A DNA stretch of 64,000 nucleotides from Mercurialis annua (GCF_937616625.2 NC_065574.1:23415001-23479000); one strand, 5' to 3'; numbered from the stretch's first letter, positions 11,029 to 24,190 are shown. Notes: generated from the letters alone by a model not told the origin. Program-made: numbers and translations.

Positions 11029-13536
11029 TGTAATACACCGTAAGTTCAAATGTCGTATCGTGCAACGTGTCCTGCAAAGAGGGATCAGAGTTGTAAAAAT
11101 ATAATTTTTTTGGATATAAATAAAAGGATGATATCGAGTAGGACGTCTATATTTAAGGATTAGAATAGAAAAAATTGGATATCGGCATTGGGTAAAGTAA
11201 GAAATTATGATATTGAAAGAAATGAACGAGAAAATAGGAAAGGTGAAATTTATGTCTCAGATTGAAATATAAATATTTTAGCAGAGAATAAATTTAAAGA
11301 AATTGTCGGGATATAAAATAGTTCGATATCGACGTCGTATTATTTATTGGGTTATAAATAATACGTAAGTATTGGAATTAAAATAATTAATCGATTGATT
11401 AGTTAAAAAAAACGTTTAAAGGAAAGATTGTAAAGAATAAAGAAAGGAAGGACTAGATAAGCAAATTGGCCAAATGATATAATACATTAACATTTGAAGA
11501 ATGACAATCAGAGAAACAACTTGGCAGAGAAGGGTTTTTGAACGATCAACTTGCGATCATCGCGGTTTCTTCGTTTCTTGACGGAATCAAGTGATTCTCG
11601 CGCAGTTTGATTAAGAATTTGATCTTCTATCAACTACAAGCATTAAATCAATGTAAGTTGATGTTTTTATTGCTGAAATTGGGAGTAAAAGGGCTGCTCC
11701 TTTTTGTACAAATCGAACTAGCCAAAATCACGTTATTTATTGACGTTTTTAATGATATATGAGTTTGGTTTTGTGTTAAAATGATGTGGAAGCATGACAG
11801 AATGGATTTGAGTGTTTTCCGGAGGTTAGGATCACGTCGGAATGAAGTTGGGGCTGTTTTGGAGTTCCTCACGACGTGAGGAAGCTCCTTACACTGTAAG
11901 GAAGCTCCTTTCAAAGTAAGGAAGTCCTGGCACAATGTGCCAAGCAAATTTGAACTCGGGTACGACGTGCCGAGGCCCGACACGATGTACCCCGACCGGA
12001 TATGGACCCTCGAACTCCGAGATTATGAAATTTAGACATAGAACACGACATTTATGATTAGGGTTTAGTAATGAATTAACACGAGATTGGAAATCGATAA
12101 GAGGAATTCGACGATTACTTTGGCTAAGTATAAGAGTACGATTAAAAGTTAGCAAATTCAATAATCATGTTACGAATAAGATCATATTGACCTAAGTTTG
12201 TAACTTAGGGTTTTGATATTAAGTTGAAATTTATGAATTAATGTACGTATGATTTGAATTTGTAACAGACGTATCGACGAACTACGAGATCGATTAGTTA
12301 GTACATCTGGGGAAACATAGGTCGACATATTGGTGTATCTTTTGATCGGATAGCGTATTCTGTGAGTTACACTTTACTTTTGTCTACTATTACGTAATAG
12401 CTATTTTTGATATTATAAATAGGAATATCAACTACATCGCATGCTATAGTATTTTATCGCTCTAGATGAATTTGTGTATCGTATTATAGAATATCTAGTT
12501 TATGTAAAATAGTATATGATCCGGGGAAACGAGCTACCTATTGGGCGTCAATAGGCTGTGTGATCCCTAGTGTCCAGGTAAGTCATAGAACTATTAAGGT
12601 CGTTTTGTAGAGTACTTTTCTCGTTTGTTTAGATACAAGGTCAACTTGGTGGAACTATCACGCAACCTGTATCTAATGAGTCACCTTGGTAGAACTATCC
12701 CGGGACTCATATCGATCGATCGTTTGGATATAAAAAATGGTACTAGTCACCTTGGTCGAACTATCCCGGAACTATATCACTTGGTAAAGGTTAAACTTTC
12801 TTGAACTATCCCGGCATCTTACCAAAAGGATTTAAGGAATAGTATTTGCTCATTATGATTAGGAATTCTAACCTAGTCCAGGCTTGTTTTGGGATTAGGG
12901 TTTCGATTGGATCAAATGCCTGAATTGTATATATGTTCATATATATGTTTTGTTTTTAAATGTGATGTTATTTTTGAGTAGTACCATTAGTAGTGTGTAC
13001 ACTCACTCAGCATAGTCTGACCTCATTGATGTTTACCCCTTTCAGGTGATTAGTGTCGGATCAAACATGCATCCTCTTTTGTGCCGGGAGTTCTTTGGAT
13101 TTGCTCAAAGGACGACTTCTTTTAGAGCTGCAATAGTCTACGTGACCAGCCATGGCCTAATATAGTAGGGTCTTTACATATCTTATATACGTTTATACCT
13201 GCTATTTGATATATGTCATTTGTTAGGCTACGCTAGATCGTATGATCGCCTTTGATGCTTTTTAGTGTTAACAATATTTGTGTATAGATCGATTAGCTGG
13301 GCTAGTACGTAAGACATTATGGAAGTGGAATGCCCAATATGAATGTATCGACGATATGTTTATAAATGATTTTATGTTGTAGTTACAAACGTGTCTTTGT
13401 TATTACATGTTTGTATATGTTGGTTAATGCATGTTTCCGCGAAAAAGTTTGACTGGTTCTAGGCTTGCTACGGGTTTTGGAGCTACCACTCCCATTCCCT
13501 AGCGCCGGTGTTGACTCAATAATTTGGGTCGTGACA
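11029..13536 (+). repeat. 5' LTR, 2508 bp
   Basis: Contains the family's reiterated 'ttggtNgaactatcccggNa' motif four times (12640-12820) and the conserved 3' terminus GGCTTGCTACGGGTTTTGG...GGGTCGTGACA. Twin short repeats 'gtaaggaagctcctt' lie at 11890-11925. The interior also reads 'cctcacgacgtgaggaagc', a small hairpin. Confidence 0.8.
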
Positions 13537-16500
13537 AAGTTAGTATCGGTGCAGTAGGTCTAGTTACCACTCCTAGTATATGATTTGAGTGCAGTTGGTC
13601 CAGGATACCATTACCAGTCTGTGATTAATGTCTGTTTGACCCTAGGTACTCTGTCACTAGGTAACCTAGAAACTACTGCAGCTATAGCATCGAGTCATGT
13701 CTTGTCCAAATCGTTTGCATCATTTGTTTTGTGATAAATATGATCGATGGTTTTGTGAACCCTTGTTTGTTTCTTTGTGAAATACATATAAGAGATACAC
13801 ATGCGTATTTCATTTTCAATAGGATAGCATGCACGGTATGCATAGTAAGATGAGACCTTGAAGATATGGAATTACACGACAAGACAGTTCGTGCTTCAAC
13901 ATGTTTAGGATTAATGATGTTCGGTCACATGCTATATTGGACGAGGAGGAAGTATCTCCTATGTACTAATGTGTTTTCTTGGAAATGCAAGGAGGTTTCC
14001 TAACACCCGAAAAATGAGATCGTGATAACAAACTGCGTGAGGACCCATATGTCAAAGAGATAGGAATATGTCGATATTAGGCTGAAATTCAAACTTATAT
14101 TAGCCGAATTTTATCCTTTACACATATTTTACGATTTTCTATCGTTCTAGCTTTCCTGTTTAGGATATAAGCCTATGAAATATATGTGATTTGTGTGCAT
14201 GATAGATAATTGATATTAATTTGTCCCGGTAGTAACACTTATGTGTATAGCATCGATTAACACAAAGATGCTGTCAAAATCGATCGATCGAAACGCCAGG
14301 AAGCAAACGAGGAAAGAGTATGAAGCTACCGAAGTCAAAGAACTTGCCAGTTGCAGAGTTTAAAGGTACGGAGAACTTACAAAACTCAAAGTTCGTAACT
14401 TGTTAAAGTTAATTGTTAAGACGATTTCGAAATCATAATTGTGCCTAGACCCGCAATAGTCATCGATAACTGCCACGACATTGATAGAAATGCATCATTA
14501 CATACATCGATACATGAATCAATAGAACATGCATCATATGCATTATGCTGAGACGAAAAGGTGAGTTGTGGCAACTCTTTGAGGATGAGAGACGTCATCA
14601 CCCTAGTACACAATTTTGCTAAGATATAAATGGAATTTCGATACAAATTTCAAAACAAATCGTTTATTTGAAAGAGTTTTCAATGAGATTTATTTTATGT
14701 AAGTATACCTAGACCAGGACTCTGTAACGGAAGTGAAATGCTCGAGATCAAGCTGCAATCAATTTCTCAAGAAACAACGGATGCGACAAATGTGTTTAAT
14801 CGCGAGAACATGGAACTTACGCTTCTAGTATATGAAGTTAGTCTTGATTGACGAGCTAGAACGTGATTAGAATAGCGGATGTATTCGGATAGTAATGCAT
14901 ATCCGTTTAACGACAACTTAGAACATAAATGCCTTTTTGACGAGATGTCAAGGACATTAACCTATGAGATATAAGAAGTATATATAAGATAATTGAAACG
15001 ATAGATCGACTTGTATACTATGATGCAAGGAACATGCATAAATTTGCTATTCATTAATAAGATAAGTTTGAGACACGATCTAAGAACCGTGAAGGTCTAG
15101 TAAAACTATAGTAGTTATGATTGAAACGTGGGATCGAGCTAGTATTGGAATGTGATATTCCTAAGGCGCTTACTTGAGAATTAACCATTATGATCATTAA
15201 GCTTAAAACTAAAAGTAGTTTTCATAAAAGTATTGATGAGGGATATATATGGATAGAAGTTACTAGCCGAATAGATTGGTGACAAGTGTATGGAGTGTAG
15301 TATTGGATTAGTTAAGTCTAGCTAACACCAGCTTCGTATGGAATTGAATGGTTTGAAGCATACAATAAGAAAGAGTAAGAGATACACAACAAGTGTTGCA
15401 ATAAGTGAATTAGGAGTCTGAAATTCCCCACACCAAGTTTGCAATTATGAAGAGGATCAACAGACCACAGGAAGTATAAATTTGATGGGTAGATGTGGAA
15501 GGTCGGATCTTAAATTTCAAGTTCGGCTAATAAAAGAGTCAAAGCATAGTACGAATGAAATATAAGATAGAAGATAAGAGTAAGATATTACAAGAAGGTA
15601 TTCATGTATAAGGAGGTATAAGAACCCAAGAGATAGATAAAGGATACAAAAAGGTTGGTTAAGGTAATTAGTATCGTGAAAGTATGAACAACCTGCGAAT
15701 ATTGCATAGTGCTCGATAAGAGTAATCGAGGAAAGGAAAAGAGGACGTCATGTGGAAAGTTGAAGAGGAAATGAGATGGATTGGGCACTATGAAGTCATA
15801 GACACATAGAACCAAAAATGATCAATTTAACATGGATGAGAGGATTAGCCTTATTGATAATCGAGATGTCAGCAAGAATACGATAAGTAGATAAGCACGT
15901 GATTGAGAACGCATCACGTCGAGGAATTCGAACGGAATAGACTGCTAACCTTTATTAGTAAACGATGTAAGGGATACTAAAACAAGAAGTACAAAATGTA
16001 CGAAACACGATGAGAATTAATACAAGAAGCGTAATAGAAGATGATCGAGAAAGACAATGAGAGCAAGAGTAAAACTCAAGGAAAGAGTTCCGCAGGACTA
16101 TAGTACCAGTGCTACTAATCATTGTGGATGTTTAAGAACGAGATATTGAAAGACGATCGTGAAGAATACGTCTACGATATAGGTACAAGGAAGAAGTTAT
16201 GGATGGAAATAGTAAGATTAGGGATAGTGACAAAAGGTAAACCTTAAGCTACATGATAGCAAAGGGAGATAGTTTGGAAACTAAGAGCCAAACTAAAATC
16301 GAGTATTGGAGAAAGGAAATAGATGGATAATCGTTGGATTATGACGATGAAGGCTAAAAGCATATTGAAGATCGAAAGGTGAACGATGTCAACAAGATGA
16401 CAAAAGCGCAAGGTGAAATAGAAGTGAATAGAATATTGCTAAGTATAGCCTAAGGGTTAATACTAGGATTAAGGTAGAAGTCCTAAAGGACGAATTGTGA

Positions 16501-18010
16501 TAAAACAAATAGAGGTGTAAAAGAAGGATAACTAGTGTGGAGTAAGAGAGTGAAGTGAATAGTTACATAGTGTAACCTAAAAAGAAAATAATATCGAAAA
16601 GAGATTAGTGTGGAGAAATTATGAAGTGCCAAATGTAGCAACAATGATTTAAATATAGTAGTGATAGCAAGGATCAACATATCGACAAGATTGTAAAGAA
16701 TGTTTACGCTTGCCATAAGGATTGGCAGGAATCTCCGCAAGGATACGGGGAAAAACTCAAAAGGATAGAAGAGAGTGGATTAATAGACCCGTAAATCAAT
16801 AAAAGATGAGGGAGATAAGCAATTGTAGTAGGAATGACGACACTGTCACAGGCAGCGCACGGCGAGAGAAGCTGAAAGGATCGAGAAACCCCATTGGAAT
16901 TGAGTAAATAGAATGCGTCGAATAGATCGGAAGAAAAGTAAAGTATGAATAGGATGATTGAGCATAGAGCAAATGAGAACACCACCAAAGAACATTCTGG
17001 TGTGTGTAATCAATTGGAAAAGGATTAAAGATCCTCACTTAAACAATTGAGAAAGGAGAGTATAAGCATAAGAATCTGTTCCAAAGTGTTGGTTACTACA
17101 GCCTTATTAATATAAGGATTCAGCAACGAGTATAATGATCCCATTTGGTTGTAAGCCAAATTGGAAAAATAGAGGAATTGGAAGTGAAAAGAGACAAGAA
17201 GTTCAAAGGAAAGTGCATCGGTACTTTAAGAAGTGGAATGTAAGTCAACGAATATACAATAAATAGAGGAGTATACGAAGTTGAGGAACATAAGAAGTAG
17301 ATCGAGCAAGTCCTTATAAGGAAAGCATAAACCTTATAAGGATTTATCATGAGAATTCATCTCATGGATGACACTCGATGAACGATGATAGTGAAGGATG
17401 GAATTTGCATAAGATAAAGGAAATGATAAGATATAAGAAAGCAGTTGACAACGGAACAAAGATCCCAACTCAATGACAAATAGAATCGAACAGTGGCAGT
17501 GGCCAAACGAAAAAGATTGAGAAGTACGAGCTAATAGATTGTATACATCATTCGACGACGAATGAGAAAGTCTAACGATGAGAATCATCGTCTTCAGTGA
17601 TAAGATATCACTAAACGAACTACCGATGGTTATCAGAAAATAAACTAGGAGTTTAATTACAAGGACAAGAGTTCATAATATTGAGTATCGGACAAAGAAC
17701 AAACAAGAGAGCTTTGTATATAAGATAGAGAGAAGAGATAAAGAGAAGAGATCAGAGGTAAAGAGTCATACGTAAACAAGAGTACAGCTAATATCACTAT
17801 AGAAGAAGATAATGAAAGGAAGGTCGTCAATAACAATTGACGTTATTGTAGAAGAAGTACAGTAGCAGGATTAACGAATCCACGAATCGACAAGTATCGT
17901 AAGATAAGGAAAGTAAAACCATTATATGTGATGATGAGGTATAGATTGATCAAAGTAAGTAAGGAAGATATATGAAAATTCGAGGAAGAAGTTTTATAAG
18001 GGTGAAAGAA
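13537..18010 (+). other. Purine-rich non-coding interior
   Basis: No frame above about 95 codons on either strand and no recognisable gag or pol motif. A piece at 14570-14630 matches the other copies ('gatgagagacgtcatcaccct'). Bases 15590-15830 align with the reverse complement of 52440-52700, sharing 'aagacccagagatagacaaag'-like text, a CTCGA...TCGAG hairpin and a 'catagacacatagaa' stretch. Bases 17440-17500 share 'gacaacgg....aagatccca' with 45100-45120. Long decayed coding sequence cannot be excluded, but similarity persists between copies without a frame. Confidence 0.6.
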
Positions 18011-19466
18011 TGTAATACCCCGTAAGTTCAAATACCGTTTAGTGCAACGTGTCCTGTAAAGAGGGACCCGAGTTGCAAAAATATAAAAAAATTGGATATT
18101 AAAGAAAAGGATGATATTGAATTGGACGTCTATGTATAAGGATTAGAATAAGAAAATTTGGATATCGGCATTGGGTAAAGTAAGAAATAATGATATTGAA
18201 AGAAATGAATGAATGAGAAAATAGGAAAGTTGAAATTTATATCTCGGATTGAAATTTAAGTATATTAGCCGAGAATAAATTAAAAGAAATTGCTGGGATA
18301 TAAATTAGTTCGATATCAACGTCGTATTATTTATTGAGGTTATAAATAATACGTAAGTATTGTAATTAAAATAATTAATTTATTGATTAGTTAAAAGAAA
18401 AGTTTAAAGGAAAGATTATAAAGAATAAAGAAAGGAAGAACTAAATAAGTAAATAAGCCAATGATATAATTCATTAACATTTGAAGAATGAGAATCAGAG
18501 ATACAACTTGGCAGAGAAGGGTTTTTGAGCGATCAACTTGCAATCGTCGTAGTTTCTTCGTTTCTTGACGGAATCGAGTGATTCTTATAGCCAGATGCTT
18601 GCAAAGCGCCCTAGACCTAATGGGTAGTCCAGTGGCATCAGTAATTAAATTTACGGCCTGGAAACCCTACACATAATTAAAATGGTTGTGACTTTGTGAG
18701 TTCACAATTCATCCTGTGTTAAACAAGTGAGCATAAAATATTGTGTTAACTATAGTTAAATAAACGAGGTTTCTCTTACGGTTTCATCTGGATCGGTTAT
18801 TTTCCTTCATAAAGTATGTTTACATGCGATTTCTGTTTTTATTAATATGCTTAAGTATATTTGTAAATTCACTCATTTTTTACCACAGTTAATTTCCCTT
18901 TCACATGTAAATAACGTTTTGACGTGACAAGACTTCCAATTCTTTCTCCGGAAGTTGTATTTATATAAAGGTCACTCTAGAGCTGCAGGGTAGTTCTATC
19001 ATCGCATAGTAGTTCATTTGTAAATGTTTTTAACTCTGATGTGAAACTACTTCTAATATCAACGTTTTGGGACAAATGCATGTTTTATATGAACGAGATT
19101 TTGCCAATTGTTTATAAAGAGACCTGGTTTTGATAAAAGCTTTATGTTTGTATGAACTACTTTAACCGGTTACTTGATATGTTAACTGGTTCGCCCCACT
19201 GACATTGTTTTAGACATGGTTATTTTAAGATACGTGTTGTGTACGTGTACTACCCTGAGTCCAGGAATGAAATGGCAGGGTTTTGATTACATGTTTATTT
19301 AAAGGTTTTCAAATACTTGCGGAAAGAGATTGAAACCTTTTACGTTTTCAAAACGCAAAAAGTTTTTACTATTTTTCCTAGGCTTGCTACGGGTTTCGGA
19401 ATAACCATTCCCATTCCCTGGTGCCAGTCTCGACTCGAATTTCATAGCGGAAATCGGGTCGTGACA
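18011..19466 (+). repeat. 3' LTR, 1456 bp, internally deleted
   Basis: The first ~570 bp align well with the 5' LTR. It then departs at about 18590, and the conserved terminus returns at 19375-19466. It is about 1.05 kb shorter than the 5' LTR, so it is deleted or partly replaced. Confidence 0.75.
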
Positions 19467-20249
19467 AATACTCTTATCCATCATGTATTACATTCTTTTG
19501 TAATTATTACACCTCCTTATAAAACTTAAAGTCTTACTTTTACAATGTTGTCATTCCTTGGTGGTCTTCTACTTACTTTTTGGTAGCAAAGTTTCCTAAC
19601 TTACACTATTCAAATTACTTATCCGAAGTAATTGCCTCACTTATTATACTACTTATCTCGATCCTTTCTTTACTGTACGCCACTTAACCATATGACACAC
19701 CATCTTCATTTGCCTTTACCTTATGATAATCGTTTACTTGTTACCTTTCTTCTTGTGATACTAAATTTCACTTGTTTTTCTTATCCAATTATGTTAATGT
19801 GTTTCTAATATCTTAATTGTTGAGAGGTCTCACACTCATCACATGTAGTGATTTGAACTTCCAATTTCATTCACAACTAAATATTAGCTCAATTAAGCTC
19901 TATTCATTTGATGTTGGTGTCCAATTGATATCCTCTTAATAGCGAAGTCTTATAAATTGCCTATTATCCTTGTTTGCCTTCTTATCCAATTGATCTAGCT
20001 TAGATCATAAGAATCTTCTTATAACATTGCCTCTTTTGTGCTGCCTGCACACGTATTTTTTGAACGTGTGAGGTCTAACCTATCTTTATATATAATACTT
20101 TTCTTTGATAGCTTCTGAGAACTTATTTCTTATCCATATCTTTCTTTATCGTCTTCTTTCATTTCAAATGTTTATAACCGCCTTAGAAGTCGCTTTCTTT
20201 GGATTTCCGCTATGCTCTTCTCATAAATTGTTATTTCTTGTATCCAGTC
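19467..20249 (-). mobile_element. Internal retroelement fragment
   Basis: Pyrimidine-rich on the plus strand, like 50800-52600. It begins with a 'cacctccttata' tract that is the reverse of this family's polypurine tract. No frame. Confidence 0.45.
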
Positions 20250-20822
20250 TGTAACATCCCGTAATTTTGAGGTATTAAATAATGCCACGTGTCTAATATT
20301 TTATTAGACGGAAGTATATAAATTTAATTTAAAGGTAAATTTAATTTACAACTGTTCCTAAAAATATATTATGACTATAGGATTTCAAATTTTAATTTTT
20401 GAAAATTTAAATTTGGATGTTTATATAATTAGCGGGGCTAAGAAAAGCTTATAAATTAGAAATAAAATAATTTATAAGTCCCGAACGAATATTTTTGGTT
20501 TTATTATTCACAATATAAATTATAAAGGTTATCGTTAAAGTTTGATAAAATTTGGAAGTAAACTTTTTATCAAGTGCGGTTAATATAAACTTAATAAATA
20601 AAAAATGATTTATTAAAAATAAAATATAAGTCGGATACGAATAAAAATTATATTTTTATTAGTTTTAAAATTTATGGGATTTTGGATAAAATTTCACGAA
20701 ATTTGGAAGTCGTTTCTATTTGATCTATGTACAACTAATTATAAAGTTGGTTTAAAGTGCATGATTGAACTAATACTAAATAACACTATAACCTTTTACT
20801 ATATATATGATTTGAAACTTAG
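20250..20822 (+). repeat. Start of a chromovirus-like LTR
   Basis: Begins TGTAACATCCCG, the usual start of this LTR class, and ends abruptly against truncated Athila RT sequence at 20822. AT-rich, no gene. Confidence 0.55.
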
Positions 20823-22816
20823 TATTTGTGACCCGCCACTCTCTCAAGCATTTGATCAATGAATGGTAGCGGGTAGTGGTCCTTTCTAGTCTCCGCGTTC
20901 AATCTCCGATAGTCGATACAAATTCTCCACCCGGTAACCGTTCTTGTAGAGATTTATTCCCCTTTGTCGTTCTCTACTACCGTCATACCTCCCTTCTTAG
21001 GTACGCATTGCACCAGACTAATCCAACCACTATCCGAAATTGGATATATAATCCCGGCGTCTAGAAGCTTCACTATTTCCTTGTGCACAACCTCCTTCAT
21101 GTTCGGGTTCAACCTCCTTTGCCTTTATGTACATTTCGTAGACTCATCCTCCAAGTGGATTTTGTGCATTACCACTTGAGGACTTATCCCTCGGATGTCG
21201 TAAATTTGACAACCCATGGCTAGCACATGACTCTTCACTACTTGCACTACTTGCTTCTCTTGAGCCGCCGATAGTTTGTTGGAAATGCTGATCGGAAGAG
21301 TGTTGTTTTTCCCAACAAAGGTGTACCGGAGATGTATCGGCAAGGGCTTCATTTCCACAATAGGAGTCATAATGGAGGAAGGAAAAGTGATTCCCTCATT
21401 CTTACTCAAAGCCTCTTGTTCGGGATCATCTTCTTCGGACATCTCATCAACAAACTCTTCGGAATGGAACGTGACCTTCGAAATTTCAGAAAAACATGAT
21501 TCCCCCTCTTTTGGGCTTGTCTCGATTTGAGATAATCTACTCATGGGATTGTCTCGATTCGAGACAAGTCCCTCAGGAGCTACTGATTGCTTCTTTTTAG
21601 TGTCTCAAATCGAGACACTCTCATAAGTGGGGTGTCTCGAATCGAGACACTCTTCTGGGGAATCAAAAAGCTAAAATTTCCTCGTTCCGTCTTGATTAAA
21701 CACATTCATACTCGCGTCAAGTTGATCCCTCACAAGTTCATCAACCAAATCAATCCTCATGCAATCTTCCTCCTCGACGGTACCCCTCATGACCTTCTTC
21801 ATATCAAACTTAACCGTTTCTTCGTCGATTCGCAAAGTCAATTTTCCACCATGCACATCAATCAAAGCTCTTCCGGTGTTCATAAAGGGTCGCCCCAAGA
21901 TCATTGGGCATTCCTTGTCAACCGCATAGTCTAGTATGACAAAATCAACCGGAAAGATAAACTTATCTACCTTGACTAGCACATCCTCAACAATCCCATA
22001 CGGCCTTTTCAACGAATTATCCGCTAGTTGGAGTACCATCGAGGTGCTCTTCACGGGTTGCTCTCCACAAAGTGTCCTGAAAAGAGTCAAAGGCATAAGA
22101 TTAATACCAGCACCAAGATCACATAGGCAATTTATAGAACTCATATTTCCTATAGTGCAAGGTATAGAAAAACTTCCTGGGTCCTTCAACTTAGCCGGTA
22201 AATCATTCAAAATAATAGAGCTACACATTTCCGGAATGGGAATCATTGCGCCACTATCCCAACTTCTTTTGTTGGTGATGATATCCTTCAAGAACTTGGC
22301 ATATTGTGGCTTCTCACGTAGTGCATCCGCCAAACTAAGGTTAATTTGCAATTTCTTGAAGATCTCAAGGAACTTATGAAACTTTTTGTTCCCTTGAGCC
22401 TTCCTTAACCGGCTTGGAAACGGAACCGGTGGTACAAATAGTGGTGGTGGTGGTGGCCTCACATACGATTCTTCCACATCAATGGTCACTTCCTCACATT
22501 CCTTTTGTGACTCTTGGCTTGAGCTTGCTACATCAACAACAATTTGAGGCTCATCCTCCTCAACAACATGCTTCTTCCCATTGGCTTTCTCAAAGTTTCG
22601 CCCACTTTGGAGCTCTACCGCCTTAACATGTTCTCTAGGGTTATTTTCCGTAGTGGATGGCAATCCCCCTTGAGGTATACCTTGAAGTGAGATAGCCATT
22701 TAAGAAATTTGGGTTTCCAAATGATGAATAGTGGAAGCTTGGTTCTTTTCCCTTTGCTCCATTTTTTCTAACTTTTCGAGCACCTTGGAAAACACATTTC
22801 CCTCCTCTGTATTTTT
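20823..22816 (-). pseudogene. pol: Athila protease and RT start, nonsense-broken
   Basis: Continues gag in the same frame. The aspartic protease (about 22150-21800) shows CDLGAGINLMPL at the active site, where the family usually has DLGAS, and the flap-distal ILGRPFMNT. A linker follows, then SHLRY-like PIHLRYTFVG, GISPQVVMHKIHLED, RLNPNMKEVV, DAGIIYPISDSGW, WRICIDYRRLNAETRKDHYP and PFIDQMLERVAGHKY, the start of Ty3/gypsy RT. It is cut before the YVDD catalytic box. In-frame stops lie at 22817, about 22700, 21671, about 21610, 21125 and about 20975, with no frameshift seen. Several fit a C-to-T change in CAA codons on the coding strand. RNase H and integrase are missing. Confidence 0.88.
21517..21649. 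repeat. Four TGTCTCGA-TCGAGACA palindromes in pol
   Basis: Copies near 21517 (diverged), 21549, 21601 and 21633, inside the linker between protease and RT. The same palindrome occurs four times in this element's own 5' LTR. Confidence 0.85.
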
Positions 22817-24190
22817 TTATGGTTGGAATCCGGGAGGGTGTTGAGGTCTACCACCATAATTGTTTCCTTGCCCTTGGTGGTTGTGATACGGACCTTGTTG
22901 TTGAGGCCTATTCCCACCTTGAAAACTAGGACCCGCTTGTTGGTTCGCTTGAACATTGCCTTGGCCCTCTTGATTTCTCCACCCAAAGTTAGGATGGTTC
23001 CTCCATCCGGGATTATAAGTATTTGAGTAGGGATCATTTCCTTGCCTTTGACCTCCCACATAGTTCACTTGTTCGCTCCACGCTTGCCCCGTGGCATAAC
23101 ACTCACTACTACCATGATTGAAGTCCCCACAATGTTGACATCCCACTTGGACGTACGCTACCGGAGCATTCCGAGGGGTCACTTGCTTCTTCAAGACATC
23201 AACTTGGCTTTGCAAAAAGGCATTCATGGCCTTCATAGCTTCAAATTCTTTTGATTGGTCAAGTGTCATTAATGCCTTTTGAGCCGGTGGTCTCCTTCGT
23301 TCCGAGGACCAATTGCTACTAACCATTGCCAATTTCTCAATCAATTCATTAGCTTCATCAAACGTCTTTTGCATCAAAGAACCACCCAATGCCGAATCAA
23401 TGGTCGACCTTGTAATATCACCCAAGCCATTATAGAATATTTGGAGCACATGCTCCCTTACAAGGCGATGATGAAGGACATGTCTTTGGAGATCTTTGAA
23501 CCTCTCCCAATTTTTATAAAGAGATTCCCCATCATATTGATAATAGTCAATGATGTCTTTGGTCAACTTTGCGGTTCTTCCCATCGAAAAGTACTTATGG
23601 AGAAACGCTTGAGCAAGGTCCCGCCAATTATGGATTGATGCATTCGGTAGTGAACGAAGCCACAAGCTTGCCTTGTCTCTTAGTGAAAATGGGAACATTC
23701 GGAGCTTGATTTGATTGACGGTAATATTATGAAGCTTGAATGTGTCCAACACTCCCAAGAACTTTGCTATATGCTCATTCGGATCTTCACTTGGTAACCC
23801 ATAGAAGGCGCACCGATTCTCTAGGAGTTGAATCGTGCTAGGCTTGATTTCAAAAGTTGCCGCGGTGACCGGTCGAGCAAAGCACCCATATGTGGCGTTA
23901 TCCACATCCGGGAGGAAGAAGTCTCCCAAAGTTTGCCTTAATGGTTGATGGTCTTGAGCTTCAGGGCGGTCTTCCCCTTGATGCTCTTGCCGAACTCTCT
24001 CATCGAGTGGAGGGGGCGGATGTTGCCTCACTCCATCGACTTGAGGGTGATATTGCTCTTCCTCATAATCATCTTCCCCGTGTTTCATAATAACGGGTCT
24101 ACGATTTTCCCGCCTCACACTTCTTTCAAAGCCCCCGAGGTTGTCTTGGAATGGTTCTAGCGGAAGATTAGCCGTTCGTGTATTGTGCAT
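22817..24190 (-). CDS. gag: Athila-type Gag polyprotein
   Basis: 457 codons, the only long intact frame in the window. Gag forms the virus-like particle of the retrotransposon. An N-terminal charged and proline-rich arm (residues about 20-85) is followed by the capsid region: NFEIKPSTIQLLE-like (as FEIKPSTIQLLE), YGLPSEDPNEHIAKFL, LRMFPFSLRDKASLWLRSLP, FLHKYFSMGRTAKL, GESLYKNWERFKDL, LQIFYNGL. A single zinc-knuckle-like CQHCGDFNHGSSEC follows near residue 355, then a Q/G/N-rich tail. The ATG at 24190 is chosen because MHNTRT.N.PLEPF is a common start in this lineage. It ends at TAA 22817 in the same frame as protease, so the stop may be a mutated codon and the original product a longer polyprotein. 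Confidence 0.9.
   Translation of the reverse strand: MHNTRTANLPLEPFQDNLGGFERSVRRENRRPVIMKHGEDDYEEEQYHPQVDGVRQHPPPPLDERVRQEHQGEDRPEAQDHQPLRQTLGDFFLPDVDNATYGCFARPVTAATFEIKPSTIQLLENRCAFYGLPSEDPNEHIAKFLGVLDTFKLHNITVNQIKLRMFPFSLRDKASLWLRSLPNASIHNWRDLAQAFLHKYFSMGRTAKLTKDIIDYYQYDGESLYKNWERFKDLQRHVLHHRLVREHVLQIFYNGLGDITRSTIDSALGGSLMQKTFDEANELIEKLAMVSSNWSSERRRPPAQKALMTLDQSKEFEAMKAMNAFLQSQVDVLKKQVTPRNAPVAYVQVGCQHCGDFNHGSSECYATGQAWSEQVNYVGGQRQGNDPYSNTYNPGWRNHPNFGWRNQEGQGNVQANQQAGPSFQGGNRPQQQGPYHNHQGQGNNYGGRPQHPPGFQP

Larger units (their letters stand above)
11029..19466 (+). mobile_element. Two-LTR chromovirus-like element, no ORFs
   Basis: Both LTRs start TGTAATAC.CCGTAAGTTC (11029, 18011) and end GGGTCGTGACA (13536, 19466). 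A degenerate initiator-Met primer site follows the 5' LTR (TTAGTATCGGTGC, about 13540), and a purine tract (GAGGAAGAAG...AAGGGTGAAAGAA, about 17982-18010) precedes the 3' LTR. The flanking pentamers are ATTAC (11024-11028) and AATAC (19467-19471), a 4-of-5 match. The two flanks look like different sequence, so I do not rely on the duplication. The interior is purine-rich on the sense strand and has no protein frame above background. Confidence 0.85.

Noticed and set aside
16483..17038. Overlapping minus-strand hydrophobic frames of 80-94 codons
   Set aside because: They lie opposite the purine-rich interior of a plus-strand retroelement, where pyrimidine-rich complement gives chance Leu/Ser/Phe frames without stops.
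11024..19471. Target duplication ATTAC/AATAC for the plus-strand element
   Set aside because: Only four of five bases match, and the left and right flanks look like different repeat sequences, so the match may be chance.
21276..21934. Plus-strand frames of 84-147 codons
   Set aside because: They are antisense shadows of the Athila protease/RT frame, which has clear family motifs.
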